From NCBI GenBank assembly GCA_965223165.1, contig CBDCVQ010000020.1, positions 744,001 through 808,000 on the forward strand: a stretch of 64,000 nucleotides of DNA, in the 5' to 3' direction. How positions within the stretch are numbered: the stretch's first letter is position 1; every line of letters begins with the position of its first letter. Of the stretch, positions 44,467 through 54,800 are shown piece after piece. The position numbers were made by a program, and so were the translations under genes. The notes below the pieces were generated by a model. The model was given only the letters and a program-made list of their open reading frames with translations, was not told where the DNA came from and ran no database searches. Origin of the DNA: JABDMH01 sp965223165 (GTDB lineage Bacteria > Bacteroidota > Bacteroidia > Chitinophagales > Saprospiraceae).

Positions 44467-45165
44467 CTCCGAGGCATCGTCCCTACGCGGGCTATCGAGC
44501 TCCGCCGTTTTCTCTAGCCAGGAGATGGCCTCCGCGCGATCTCCCCGTCTCAAATAGGCGAGCGCCAGAAACCAGGGGGCCTGACGATCTACCCCTTGGT
44601 AGGTGACATTCGTACACTGCCTCAGCAGGCGGATCGCATCATCCGTATGTCCTGCGGCCAGCGCAGCGACACCTTCATAAAAGGTCAGATCTTGCTTCTC
44701 GGGATACTGGTCTTGCAGTTGCGGCAGTGCCTCCAGGAGGACATCCCATTCACCCCTTTCGTAGTGCGCAAAAGCTTGCGAGAGATCGTCATCCACAGTG
44801 GCATCGACGCTACGAGTGGTCTGAAAATAGGTACTCCTGGGCGCCTCAAAATAGGTGTGAAAGAGGGCTTCATCGCTGGGCGAGCGAAGCAAAAAGTAGG
44901 CGGGAATCAAAAGCAGGACGATGCTGGCAGCCACCTTGTGCCAGGTCCGTAGCTGAAAGCGTCGCACTGCCTGGACGGATTGCACACGCGAGACCGAGCC
45001 AAATCGCTGATCGAGCCGGTCCAGTATCTGCTCGGCGTCTTGGTCACTGCCGAGATAGGCATAGCCCTCCAGCGCCTTTCGATCGAGCTCATCTTGCGGT
45101 TCAGGGTGCGATTCCGGGTGCCGTAAGTGGCGTAGAAGATCTTCTCGAGTAAATTTTTCAGACAT
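44446..45165 (-). CDS. Single-pass membrane TPR protein, putative sigma-factor partner
   Basis: A 239-residue product with an N-terminal cytoplasmic part (about residues 1-70), one membrane helix (about 75-93: VAASIVLLLIPAYFLL) and a C-terminal helical TPR-like domain (about 125-235: AFAHYERGEWDVLLEAL, LTFYEGVAALAAGHTDDAIRLLRQC, PWFLALAYLRRGDRAEAISWLEK). It begins 4 bp after the stop of the ECF sigma factor gene, the usual place for an anti-sigma factor, but no ZAS or FecR domain is evident. It may pair with the sigma factor in a Bacteroidota-specific way; this is inference. It converges on the DUF2064 gene. Confidence 0.8.
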   Translation of the reverse strand: MSEKFTREDLLRHLRHPESHPEPQDELDRKALEGYAYLGSDQDAEQILDRLDQRFGSVSRVQSVQAVRRFQLRTWHKVAASIVLLLIPAYFLLRSPSDEALFHTYFEAPRSTYFQTTRSVDATVDDDLSQAFAHYERGEWDVLLEALPQLQDQYPEKQDLTFYEGVAALAAGHTDDAIRLLRQCTNVTYQGVDRQAPWFLALAYLRRGDRAEAISWLEKTAELDSPRRDDASELLERLR

Positions 45166-45169
45166 ACGC

Positions 45170-45733
45170 CTAATCTTCGGGTAGAAAATGCTCCAGATTT
45201 AGTCTCAGGTTTCTCTTGCCGTTTTGGATATGACTCTTCACTTTCTTCACTTCTAGGCCGGTCAAAGCTGCAATCTCCTTGTACGTACGTTTTTTGAAAT
45301 AGAACAAGACGATACAATCTCGTTGCGGTTTCTTCAACGCCTGAATGGCCTCATGCAATCGATTTTCTTTGCGCTCAATAGAAAGAGCTACTTCCTCCGT
45401 ACTTTCCATATTCTCCGCTTGATCCAAGGGTCCCAGATCGTCCAGCAGGACCTCTGTCTTACCCCGCAATCGCATAAAACAGTGATTTCGGGTGACCAGG
45501 AATAGCCAGTTCTTAAAATCCTTGATCTCGTAGCGATCGATGTTTTGCATCAGCTGCTGCATGATGTCCATGACGGCATCTTCGCTTGCGCTAGTATCTT
45601 TCAGATATCGCAGACTCCACCCCAAGATCAGATGCGCGTATCTGCGGTACAAAACGGCAAAGCCAGCCTTGTCACCCGATTGCTTGATCTGCGCTATGAT
45701 GGACTCATCTGAGAGAGAACTAGAAGCCTGCAT
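45170..45733 (-). CDS. ECF-type RNA polymerase sigma factor
   Basis: A 187-residue sigma-70 family factor. Region 2 is visible in FAVLYRRYAHLILGWSLRYLKDTSASEDAVMDIMQQL and NWLFLVTRNHCF. Region 4 is RDCIVLFYFKKRTYKEIAALTGLEVKKVKSHIQNGKRNLRL. No extracytoplasmic domain. It probably directs a small regulon together with the membrane TPR protein encoded immediately downstream. No matching promoter could be identified in the window. Confidence 0.94.
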   Translation of the reverse strand: MQASSSLSDESIIAQIKQSGDKAGFAVLYRRYAHLILGWSLRYLKDTSASEDAVMDIMQQLMQNIDRYEIKDFKNWLFLVTRNHCFMRLRGKTEVLLDDLGPLDQAENMESTEEVALSIERKENRLHEAIQALKKPQRDCIVLFYFKKRTYKEIAALTGLEVKKVKSHIQNGKRNLRLNLEHFLPED

Positions 45734-45859
45734 TGATGTGAAAGGTCAGAAGATCGAATATATTAAAACCCCTGCCATCCCATATGCTTTCTGTGACCGA
45801 TCAGGGCCACACACCCGGACAATCGACCCTCGACAGGAAACATCAGTGCCCTTGTAGAG

Positions 45860-46714
45860 CTAGGCAGATGCCCGGGCAAGGGACCATTGCTCTACATAGT
45901 TGACGTAGTGCTCGGCCAGAGCTACAGTCACCGGCCCCACCCGACCGCTTCCGATGACAAGGTCGTTGATCTTTGTCACCGGCAAGACTCCCTTGGTTGT
46001 ACTGGTGAGAAATGCCTCGCCCACCGTGGGAAGCTGATCGATGGCGATCGGACCCTCCGCCACTGTATACCCTTGCTCACGGGCACAAACTATGAGGTGC
46101 TTGCGAGAAATGCCCCCCAGCGCCATCGCCTGAGAGGTGTGTAACACACCTTGATCATCGACCACAAAGAAGTTGGCTCGGGACGTCTCACTGATCCAGC
46201 GCCCATCGTGATACAATAGATCCAGCGCACCCGCTTCCTTCAGGACCTGTCTGTGTTGCAGCACATTAATGTAGTTGAGGGTCTTGATGACCGGATGTTC
46301 ACGGGTGAACCGCTGCAGCAGTAGTCTCACGCCCGCAGTGTACATCTGACTGGGGTAATGTACATCCGCATGCTGAAGCACAAAAAGGTTACTTGGGCCC
46401 GGATGATAGCCATCTGCTGCGTATCCTCCGGTCAGGACCAACTTGGTGTATCCCCGAGAGAGTCCGTTGCTGGCAGCAAGGTTGACGACGCGCGCTAGCA
46501 ACGCCTCCCGCGACACCGGCACCTCCAAGTCCATGAGGTCGGCCGACCGGTAGAAGCGATCAAAGTAGTCCTCGACAAAGACCGGATACCCATGACGGAT
46601 CGGAAAGAAGTCAAAGATGCCGTAGCCCCGCAAGAGTCCCACATCATTGACAAAGATCTGAGCCTCCTCGACCGGCGTCAGGGTACCGTTCAGATTGTGG
46701 TATTTTATCGTCAT
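45860..46714 (-). CDS. Class IV PLP-dependent aminotransferase
   Basis: A 284-residue fold-type IV enzyme of the branched-chain aminotransferase/aminodeoxychorismate lyase/D-amino acid aminotransferase group. Features: IFVNDVGLLRGYGIFDFFPI, FVEDYFDRFYRSADLM, the lysine in YTKLVLTGGY, LLLQRFTREHPVIKTLNYINVLQ, LLYHDGRWISETSRANFFVV, GISRKHLI and AFLTSTTKGVLPV. This pattern fits the family, but the three specificities cannot be separated by eye. It starts 9 bp after the ggt stop on the same strand, so the two are probably co-transcribed. Confidence 0.9.
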   Translation of the reverse strand: MTIKYHNLNGTLTPVEEAQIFVNDVGLLRGYGIFDFFPIRHGYPVFVEDYFDRFYRSADLMDLEVPVSREALLARVVNLAASNGLSRGYTKLVLTGGYAADGYHPGPSNLFVLQHADVHYPSQMYTAGVRLLLQRFTREHPVIKTLNYINVLQHRQVLKEAGALDLLYHDGRWISETSRANFFVVDDQGVLHTSQAMALGGISRKHLIVCAREQGYTVAEGPIAIDQLPTVGEAFLTSTTKGVLPVTKINDLVIGSGRVGPVTVALAEHYVNYVEQWSLARASA

Positions 46715-46723
46715 CGATCTATA

Positions 46724-48418
46724 TCAGTATCCAGCCGCTGTATCATCACCCCGGCCATCTGCCCCGCCTTCCAAGCTACCATCCGGCCGCACCAGGATGG
46801 CATCCACTCTCCCGATGGGGCCTCGTGGCGTCAGTTCGTAGCCCATATCTATCAACTTGCGATGCACCTTCTCAGACAACGCATTATCCTCCATCAGAAT
46901 TCTGTCTGGCAACCACTGATGGTGCAGTCGCTTGGCGTTGATGGCCTCCTGCATGCCCATGCCGTGATCCACAACATTGAGGATGGTCTGAAAGACGGAG
47001 GTGATGATCGTCGAGCCCCCCGGGGTCCCCACCACCATCCGTAGTTGGCCATCTTTCTCGACCAGAGTGGGGGTCATACTACTGAGCATTCGCTTTTCGG
47101 CCACGATCTCGTTGGCCTTTGCACCCACCAACCCAAACTGATTGGGTACCCCGGCTTTGACACTGAAATCGTCCATCTCATTGTTCAAGAAGAAGCCCGC
47201 TCCCTTCACCATCACCTTGCAACCAAAGTAGCTATTGAGCGTCGTGGTGACGGACACCGCATTTCCCCGGGCGTCCACAATACTAAAGTGAGTCGTTTCG
47301 ACACTTTCCACCCGATCTACTTTCCCCTCCTTGATCACCTGCGACGGTGTCACCTTGTCTAGCTCAATGGCCGCCATGCGATCACGGATATATCCGTCAT
47401 TGAGCAACATCTCTTGCGGGACCTCGTGAAAATCCGGATCGCCGAGGAAAGTCGCACGGTCGGCGTACACCCTCTTTTCAATCTCCGTCATGATATGAAT
47501 GGTCCTGGCCTGGTTGTGACCATAACGCCGGATCGGATAGGGCTCAATGCCCTTGAGGAGCTGCAGCAGGGCGATCCCTCCGCTGGAAGGTGGCGGCATG
47601 GAGATGACTCTGTGCCCTCGATAGCTGCCGACCACCGGCTCGCGCCAGGCAGCCTCGTATTGTTGCAGGTCTTGGTGTGTGATGATGCCACCCCCGCGCT
47701 GCATCTCCTCTGTGATCAGCCGGGCCGTCTCACCGGCATAAAATCCGGCTCTACCCTGGTCCCTGATGCGCGTCAAGGTCTGGGCAAGATCCTCCTGCAC
47801 CAGCAAATCGCCGGCGGACCACCCTCCCGGTCGTAGGTAATGGACGGCGTACGTATTTAGTCGCGCAAACAGCTCCTGGGGCCGATTGATAGAGGCGGCG
47901 CCCGATGCTGTAAGGCGGAAGCCATCTCGTGCCAGATCAATAGCGGGTTGTACCAACGCAGACCATGACAGATGGCCGAAGCGCTCGTGTAGTTGAACCA
48001 TGCCAGCCACCGTACCTGGTACGCCCGCGGCCAAATGGCCCTCCAAACTCAATCGATCCCTGACATCGCCATTTTCGTCCAGATACATATCACGATGGGC
48101 AGCCAATGGGGCTTTCTCCCGAAAGTCAAGACTACCGGAAACTCCCTGATGGTCACGAAATACGGCAAATCCACCACCTCCGATATTGCCCGCCACAGGA
48201 TACACCACGGCCAGGGCAAATTGCACGGCAACGGCAGCGTCCCAGGCATTGCCCCCCGCCCTCAAAATCTCTAGCCCGGCCCGACTCGCTTCCGGATGCG
48301 CCGAGACCACCATGGCCTCGTGCCCAATGAGGCCCAAAGTGCCCCCAGATTGGGACACCTTGCTAGTCGAACAGGCCAGCAGTAATAGCAGGGTTAATGT
48401 GCCGAATATGCCCTTCAT
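46724..48418 (-). CDS. ggt: Gamma-glutamyltransferase (glutathione hydrolase), lipoprotein
   Basis: A 564-residue Ntn hydrolase precursor with a lipoprotein signal (TLTLLLLLACSTS). It cleaves or transfers the gamma-glutamyl group of glutathione and related peptides outside the cytoplasm. The autoprocessing site and nucleophile lie in ETTHFSIVDARGNAVSVTTTLN (catalytic Thr about residue 372), which begins the small subunit. Other signatures: GGNAWDAAVAVQFALAVVYP, GNIGGGGFAVF, DFREKAP, PPSSGGIALLQLL, GAGFFLNNEMDDFS, MLSSMTPTLV and GTPGGSTIIT. All look intact. It lies just upstream of the class IV aminotransferase gene. Confidence 0.96.
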   Translation of the reverse strand: MKGIFGTLTLLLLLACSTSKVSQSGGTLGLIGHEAMVVSAHPEASRAGLEILRAGGNAWDAAVAVQFALAVVYPVAGNIGGGGFAVFRDHQGVSGSLDFREKAPLAAHRDMYLDENGDVRDRLSLEGHLAAGVPGTVAGMVQLHERFGHLSWSALVQPAIDLARDGFRLTASGAASINRPQELFARLNTYAVHYLRPGGWSAGDLLVQEDLAQTLTRIRDQGRAGFYAGETARLITEEMQRGGGIITHQDLQQYEAAWREPVVGSYRGHRVISMPPPSSGGIALLQLLKGIEPYPIRRYGHNQARTIHIMTEIEKRVYADRATFLGDPDFHEVPQEMLLNDGYIRDRMAAIELDKVTPSQVIKEGKVDRVESVETTHFSIVDARGNAVSVTTTLNSYFGCKVMVKGAGFFLNNEMDDFSVKAGVPNQFGLVGAKANEIVAEKRMLSSMTPTLVEKDGQLRMVVGTPGGSTIITSVFQTILNVVDHGMGMQEAINAKRLHHQWLPDRILMEDNALSEKVHRKLIDMGYELTPRGPIGRVDAILVRPDGSLEGGADGRGDDTAAGY

Positions 48419-48438
48419 GGGAGTACGCTCATGCTAGT

Positions 48439-48490
48439 AGAGTTGCGCATTAAATCTTGTGGTTAATTCTAATGTCTAATGCGAAGATCT
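48439..48490. repeat. Palindromic dispersed repeat, copy B
   Basis: Shares an exact 29-base core (48446-48474) with copy A at 24209-24237. Its outer arms, AGAGTTGCGCATTA (48439-48452) and TAATGCGAAGATCT (48477-48490), are less perfectly paired because of a 7-base duplication (TCTAATG) before the right arm. It lies upstream of ggt and downstream of the RhuM-Fic pseudogene. Confidence 0.78.
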
Positions 48491-48546
48491 TGCGAGGGAC
48501 CTAAGATCGAAAAAAATGAGGACGATGGCTCTGTCCGATTGTGGTG

Positions 48547-49571
48547 TCAGCTCTTGATCAGATTTATGATGAGGCGCAGGATCAGATCTCTCTGATCGGG
48601 CAGACTTGTGCCACAACCAATGCTAAAGTAACGAGGGTATTATCACTGATTTTGCGCTTTGATTCGACGATAGAGGTGATGGTCATTCTGTTCGAGGAAC
48701 CAAACAAACAGAAACGAGCCAATTCTCTTATTCCCATCATTAAAGGGATGTCCTTTAATAACTGAGTACAAAAGTTGAGCGGCCTGCAATGGAGGGATAA
48801 GCCAGCTGACCAAAGACCGTCTGAGATATGCTACCTAGAATTCCATCGAGTGAGTCGTCCTTTTCCAAACCAAACAAATCGTTCGCTTCGCCTTTCTCGA
48901 TTAAGCGGCCCTTTAAACCCATTATCGCCTGTCGAACTTCCTTTTGGTTTATGACATAGATTATGTTGCCATTCAGGTTGTCAATCGAAAGGTTGTCAGT
49001 ATCATAGCGGTCCAGGAGGTGAAAGGATCTTGAATAATGCTCAATGATCGAGAGGAATCCATCAGTTATCTTTTTTTGATTGTGAATTGACTCCTCAATG
49101 ATATTGGACAATTGTGTTTCTAGCAGAGCGACCTTGTTTTGCTCAATTTGTAGTAATTGAACATTGAGCGCATATCCCCTTAGTAAGTAATCCTTAAGTG
49201 TCTTCGTTGCCCACTTCCGAAACTCAATTCCGATGTGCGATTTGACACGATAACCTATTGATATAATCATGTCAAGGTTGTAACTAGAGATCGTTCGTGT
49301 CACCTTGCGGTCACCTTCCATTCGAACTTGGCGGGATTCCCGCCAAGTTGAAGCTTTGTCCAATTCCCCTTCCCGGTATATATTCCTAATGTGATCACCA
49401 ATTGTTCGCCTTGCTCTACCAAATAGGTCCATAATCTGATGTTCCGTGACACCAAACGGTGTCCTGCTCACTGTCGAGTACAATTTGGAACTCCCTTCCG
49501 CCTTTCGACGATTGGAAGACTACTAGTTCGGAGCTTTCCACACTGCCAATGATTTTTCCCTCGTCTCTCAT
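48547..49571 (-). pseudogene. RhuM-Fic fusion gene, decayed by several frameshifts
   Basis: The minus strand encodes, across changing frames, a RhuM-type protein fused to a Fic (AMPylation) domain. It begins MRDEGKIIGSVESSELVVF at ATG 49571 and reaches EQDTVW. One extra base near 49455 then shifts it to VTEHQIMDLFGRARRTIGDHIRN, followed by YREGELD, SSYNLDMIISIGYRVKSHIG and EFRKWATKTLKDYLLRGYAL. A shift near 48785 changes the frame to AAQLLYSVIKGHPFNDGNKRIG, the Fic motif HPFxxGNKRxG. Further shifts near 48670 and 48580 lead to KISDNTLVTLALVVA and LILRLIINLI, ending with a stop at 48547. Intact relatives occur in toxin-like and defence contexts. It is inactive here. Confidence 0.88.
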
Positions 49572-49993
49572 AACCTTATTCGCCAAAACTACTTCAAATC
49601 TTTAGTACCTACGTGCACTTCTCAAGAGACAAGCTCTCAGTGTTGCACCGGATTCTAGCAGATATTACTAACGGGACACTGTGAAAGATGCCCTGGAAGA
49701 TAGCATGAACGAATGTACCAATTCTCAAGTCGGAAAGCTCGATCTCAGTACCGTACAAAAATCCTGGCAATCACAGACTAACTGGACCAAAAACTACCGA
49801 CTTCTCTTCACACACAGATGTAGATGAAGGAAAAAATTTCAAGGTCGAGGGCTAGAGGGCGGCACCGGGACCAACAAACCAGATTCCTCCCGCTGCACCG
49901 AAAATTTGACATGGAAATAAGAGCCATTTGGATCCAGCTCTAGAACAGAACCTAGATCAGCAGAAAATGTAAGCGGAATTTGTGCCTTAAGTG
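49572..49993. other. Gene-free stretch between the RhuM-Fic pseudogene and the bacilliredoxin gene
   Basis: I see no gene of recognisable family on either strand. The sequence shows no strong hairpins or terminators. It may hold decayed DNA from the same insertion as the RhuM-Fic remnant, plus the 3' flank of the bacilliredoxin gene. Confidence 0.5.
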
Positions 49994-50413
49994 CTAGCAG
50001 TAGGTCTCAAAGGCAAAGCGCAAATTGTCTGCGATCATCTCGGCACTGCGCCCTTCGATGTGGTGCCGCTCGAGCATGTGCACCAGTTGGCCATCTTTGA
50101 ACAAAGCCACCGACGGCGATGAGGGAGGATAAGGCAGCATATACTCTCTCGCCCGCTCCGTGGCCTCTCGGTGCACACCTGCGAAGACAGTGACCAGTCG
50201 ATCCGGCCGCTTTTCATTGGTCAGGGCCAGCTTGGTGCCGGGTCTGGCCATGGCGGCAGCGCAACCACAAACGGAGTTGACAACCACTAGTGTCGTACCC
50301 TCTTGGTTGGTCAATACCGCATCCACTTCTTCAGGCGTGGCCAGTCCTTCAAATCCATGATCAGTCAGATCCCTAGCCATGGGTGCCACCAGCTCTAAAG
50401 GATACATGCTCAT
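49994..50413 (-). CDS. BrxA/BrxB-type bacilliredoxin-like protein
   Basis: A 139-residue thioredoxin-fold protein of the YphP/YqiW (BrxA/BrxB) family. The signature CGC motif lies in VNSVCGCAAAMARP (cysteines about residues 49 and 51). The N-terminal YPLELVAPMARDL and later FAGVHREATERAREYM, PPSSPSVALFKDGQLVHML are typical. In Firmicutes these proteins remove bacillithiol from proteins; some Bacteroidota also make bacillithiol. Function here is inferred. It is a single gene, divergent from nadA. Confidence 0.9.
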   Translation of the reverse strand: MSMYPLELVAPMARDLTDHGFEGLATPEEVDAVLTNQEGTTLVVVNSVCGCAAAMARPGTKLALTNEKRPDRLVTVFAGVHREATERAREYMLPYPPSSPSVALFKDGQLVHMLERHHIEGRSAEMIADNLRFAFETYC

Positions 50414-50598
50414 AATTATGCTATGTTTTGTTCTGGAATGGAAACAAAGTTACTTCTCCCCAGGTTAACAACAAAGAGATGGAATGGTTTGCATCTTATG
50501 TCGCCAAGTGAAGGGTGGAAGCCTGTGATATTACCGGCAGCGGTGCGTCATAGATATGACAGTCATTCTTTAATTTTGAGGCTTGCAAAAAACAATCT

Positions 50599-51633
50599 AT
50601 GCGAACTGCGATAACCGTTGCGAAAGAAAATCTGGAGGAGAGAGGGTTTCTCGATATTGATGTGGATCCCACCATCGATCTGGCAGAGGAGATCGAAAAG
50701 CTAAAGCGGGAGAAGAACGCTATCATCCTGGCCCACTACTATCAAGAATCTGAAATTCAGGATATTGCCGATTACATCGGTGACAGCCTGGGGCTATCGC
50801 AGAAGGCGGCCAGTACAGATGCCGATATCATCGTCTTTGCCGGAGTACATTTCATGGCGGAGACCGCCAAGATGTTGTCTCCCGAAAAGAAAGTGCTGCT
50901 GCCAGACCTCAAGGCCGGATGCTCCCTAGCGGATTCGTGCCCACCCCATCTTTTTCGAAAGTTTAAGGCGAAGTATCCGGACGCAGTGGTGGTGAGCTAC
51001 ATCAACTGCACCGCCGAGCTCAAGACGCTCACGGACATCTGCTGCACCTCCACCAATTCGGTGCACATCATCGAAAGCATACCCGAGGACAAACAAATCA
51101 TATTTGCCCCGGATCGCAATCTGGGGGCTTACCTGCAGAAAAAGACCGGACGCGATCTCATCCTTTGGAATGGCACATGCATGGTGCACGAAATATTCTC
51201 GCATGAGAAGATCGTCAAGCTCATGGCCAGGCATCCGGACGCCAAATTGATCGCCCACCCGGAGTGTGAAGCCCACATACTGGACAAAGCCGACTTTATC
51301 GGGTCGACCACCGGTCTACTCAATTTCACCAAGGAAGATGACGCTACGGAGTACATTGTGGCCACAGAGGTGGGCATCATCCATCAGATGGAGCTGGCGT
51401 CGCCGCACAAGACCTTTCTTGCAGCGCCGCCCAATAATACCTGTGCATGCAATGAGTGTCCGCACATGAAGCGCAACACGATGGAAAAGCTGTATCTCTG
51501 TATGAAGTATGAGCAGCCGGAAATTCATCTGGAGGATTGGGTCATCGAGGAGGGCGTGAAGTCGATCAATCGTATGCTCGAGATATCCGAAAAGGCCGGG
51601 CTGGGATTAGCTCCCGATAGCGATCCGGATTAG
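50599..51633 (+). CDS. nadA: Quinolinate synthase A
   Basis: A 344-residue iron-sulfur enzyme condensing iminoaspartate with dihydroxyacetone phosphate to quinolinate in de novo NAD synthesis. Visible signatures: AIILAHYYQESEIQDIADYIGDSLGLSQKA, GVHFMAETAKML, LPDLKAGCSLAD with one cluster cysteine, FAPDRNLG, WNGTCMVHE with a second, HPECEAH, STTGLL and the C-terminal CNECPHMK with a third. Three repeats of the NadA fold appear complete. nadB and nadC are not in the window. Confidence 0.97.
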   Translation: MRTAITVAKENLEERGFLDIDVDPTIDLAEEIEKLKREKNAIILAHYYQESEIQDIADYIGDSLGLSQKAASTDADIIVFAGVHFMAETAKMLSPEKKVLLPDLKAGCSLADSCPPHLFRKFKAKYPDAVVVSYINCTAELKTLTDICCTSTNSVHIIESIPEDKQIIFAPDRNLGAYLQKKTGRDLILWNGTCMVHEIFSHEKIVKLMARHPDAKLIAHPECEAHILDKADFIGSTTGLLNFTKEDDATEYIVATEVGIIHQMELASPHKTFLAAPPNNTCACNECPHMKRNTMEKLYLCMKYEQPEIHLEDWVIEEGVKSINRMLEISEKAGLGLAPDSDPD

Positions 51634-51764
51634 CGCTTGGGGAGGGCAGACCCTTCGATCCCCCATTTTCACATACAGATATCCGTAAAGATTAGGTAGC
51701 TGAGACTCAGCCCCTTTCACATAATTTTTGGTGCAATTATTGCAGTGTTCTACGGTTGAACTCT

Positions 51765-51782
51765 TGACATCAACGTATGTCA
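51765..51782. promoter_or_regulatory. Small palindrome upstream of the giant surface protein
   Basis: TGACAT-CAACGT-ATGTCA is a perfect 6-bp inverted repeat with a 6-base spacer, about 70 bases before the start at 51850. It resembles an operator half-site pair, but no regulator is identified and a 6-bp inverted repeat can arise by chance. Confidence 0.3.
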
Positions 51783-51849
51783 TAATATGTTGATACATAA
51801 AGAGTTATGACCGAAATGGTTAGCGAACATAAACCTAAATTGCTGCACC

Positions 51850-54800
51850 ATGAACACCAGCTCAAGAGGCAAGGTATGGCGTTATTTGTTACCTTTTTTT
51901 CTACTGTCCTCGGCTATTTCATATGCTGAAATTGTAGTCAAAACTTTTCACGATACGGACAATGACGGCATCCAGGATCCGACAGAACTATTGATTACCG
52001 GACTGTCCGTCCAGGGCTTTGATGAACTCGGTCAGAGCTATCCATTCTTGGAGGACGGCAGTGGCATCTTCATCTTGGAGGTGGCCCCAAGTCGGCTACG
52101 GATCGAAGTCACTGGCTATACCCATGACTTGCAACCAGGTATTTCAGGTCCCACCTCCGTCTTTTTCGCGGAGGACGGCGATGTCATACTGGTCCCTGTA
52201 ATCACCGAAGCTGAGCTCGACCTGGCCCAGCTAGATATATTGGTCCCTTGCTATGAAAAGGGAGCCGCAGAAGACAAAGGGCAAAGTCCGGCCTTCGTGT
52301 CATTTCCCTACACGGCTTCTGGCGTGGCCCAGCAATATGGCGGCGCCGGTCCCAATCCCAATGTGGATGCTACTATTGCACAGATTGGATCCACCTGGGG
52401 CGTGGCTTTCCAGTCCCAACGACAGCGCGCCTTTGCCGCCACCGTTTTAAAACGACACGTCGGGCTCGGGCCAGGTGGTCCAGGTGCCGTCTATACTTTG
52501 GACTATACGGCCCCCAGCCCCACGGTAGATCACTTCGACCTCCAGGGATTTCAACCGTCGGTAGGCCCTTCCATCGATCTGGGCGCGATCAATCGAAATG
52601 TGGTCAGTGGTGTCATTGACGGGACGAAACCCTACGCCCTTTCTACCATCACCGAGGCAATCAACCGGGCTTCCTATGATATTGACGCATTTGACAAAAT
52701 CGGCAAATTTGGCTATGGCGACATCGACCTCACAGAGGATGAAAAGCAGCTCTGGCTGGTCAATCTAAAGCAGCGGTCACTGATCGCCTTCGATGTCAAT
52801 ACCGGTCAGGTCAATGTGACTGCTGCGTCTCTGCAGCACTATCTCATTGATGACATGGCCAACCTGCCCAGTGTCGAATTTAGATACATGAAGTGCATCA
52901 ACGCGGGTTCAAACAGCAACCTCAACGGTGCCGAATCCTTTACCGATCCAAACGGTATGGCTTGGGATCGCAACAAATACACAAGCTCCGGGGTGGGTGA
53001 CTACCGAGATTATTCCGTAGCCAACACCCTGGTAGAGGCTGACGGAACCTCCCAAGACAAGCTTTACCATACCTACCGAAAAGGTGCCTTCACCTATCAG
53101 ATACCGATTCCCAAAGATGAGACCTATCAGGTGACCCTGCACTTTGCCGAACCGGCAAACTACCAGGCGGGAGACCGGATCTTCGATGTCTTGGCCGAGA
53201 ATGCTGTCGTCCTAGACGACTTTGACATCGTCGCTACCGCCGGCGCCAACAAGACGGCCATCACGGTGACATTTTCAGTCGAAGCCACGGGAGGCACCTT
53301 GGATCTCGAATTTGATCCTGAGCTAGGCAACCAGGTGACACAGGCCATCGTGGCGGGCATCAAGGTCGAGGGCGAGAGCATGATGACTTCGGGCATGCTG
53401 AGGCCCTGGGGACTCTCCTTCCACGACGGTAGGGGCTACCTAGGACTGATTTCCGATGCGTCCTTCTCACAGTCCCGAGACCACCTATTTGGCTGGGTAA
53501 TGTCTTTTGACCCCAGCAATATGGCCGCGGGTTTTAGGGAGGAAGTGGCCTTCCCACTCAATTACCCTCGCGAGCGGGCATCCAATGCGGATGACGACGC
53601 GCCCCAACCGTTGCGCACGGCGGCCTGGCTACCGTGGGCATCAAGCTGGGAAGACACCCACATTCCCCTGGAAAACGAGCAGTTATCCGTCCAAAACGGC
53701 TTGCTCTGTTCGTATCCGCAGCCCATTATCTCTGATATCAATTTCACCGAGGACGGATCCATGATCATTGCATTGATGGATCGATGGGCGCACCAAACCG
53801 GCTATCTGAATTATTCTACCGTCCTAGACAACCAAACCCTAATCATCGGCTATGCCTCGGGAGACCTGGTCAAGGCCTTCAAATTGCAAAACAGCCAATA
53901 TCAACTGGAAGCCTCCAATATGGATGATGGCATCTACTACCGGGATGACGACGGGCCAAGCTATGACGGTGAGTTCTTTTATGAGGACTCGTATCAAGCC
54001 CTTGATGCCGTACATCACGGCGAACTGGTCACCGGTGGCACTGCCATCCTGCCAGGCACCAGCGAAGTGGCGGTCACGGTCTACAATCCCATCGAGACGG
54101 CCCTGGCCTACTTTGAGTTTGCCGGCGTGTATACGCAAGGGCTGCACTTCTACAACACCGAAACGGGGACAAAGAACCGTGGATACCTTTTTGTCGATCA
54201 GTATAACATAGGTAAGGCCAATGGTCTGGGGGACATGGAGTTTGCCCTAAGTGCACCCACCGGAGAAGTAGGCAACTTCCTGTGGTGCGATGCCAATGGC
54301 AACGGGATACAGGACCCGACGGAGTACGGTATTGCCGGAATCGAACTCGTCCTTCACGACAAAGAAAACAGCCTCCAGATCTTGGATCAGACGACCAGCG
54401 ATCAAGATGGCGAATACATATTTGGCAACCTACTGCCGGACCACTGTTATGAAATACGTGTGGACCTCAGCCAATTGAGTGCGTTGGGATATTCCGGGTT
54501 GACTGCCCCCTTGCAGATGGGTGGCAATCCACTGGCTGATTCGGACGCAGACCCCAGCATGGTACCCGGATTTGCGGTGATCATGTTTTGCACGGATGCC
54601 CAAGGCACCAATCGTCATGATCTCGATCTGGGCTTTGGCGGACCGAGAGCGCTCGATGTCTCCAAGGCCGCCTGCGAAGATCTGATGGGATGTGCCTCCT
54701 TTGACCTGAGCGTGGTGGCCGATTGTGTGGACACCACCGGAGTCAATGAAGTACGGTTCTACCCTCGATTTGAAGATGCGGACAGCATGATCACCTCGGC

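Noticed and set aside
51762..51790. Sigma-70-type promoter at TTGACA near 51764
   Set aside because: No TATAAT-like hexamer at 16-18 bases, and Bacteroidota housekeeping promoters use a different consensus.
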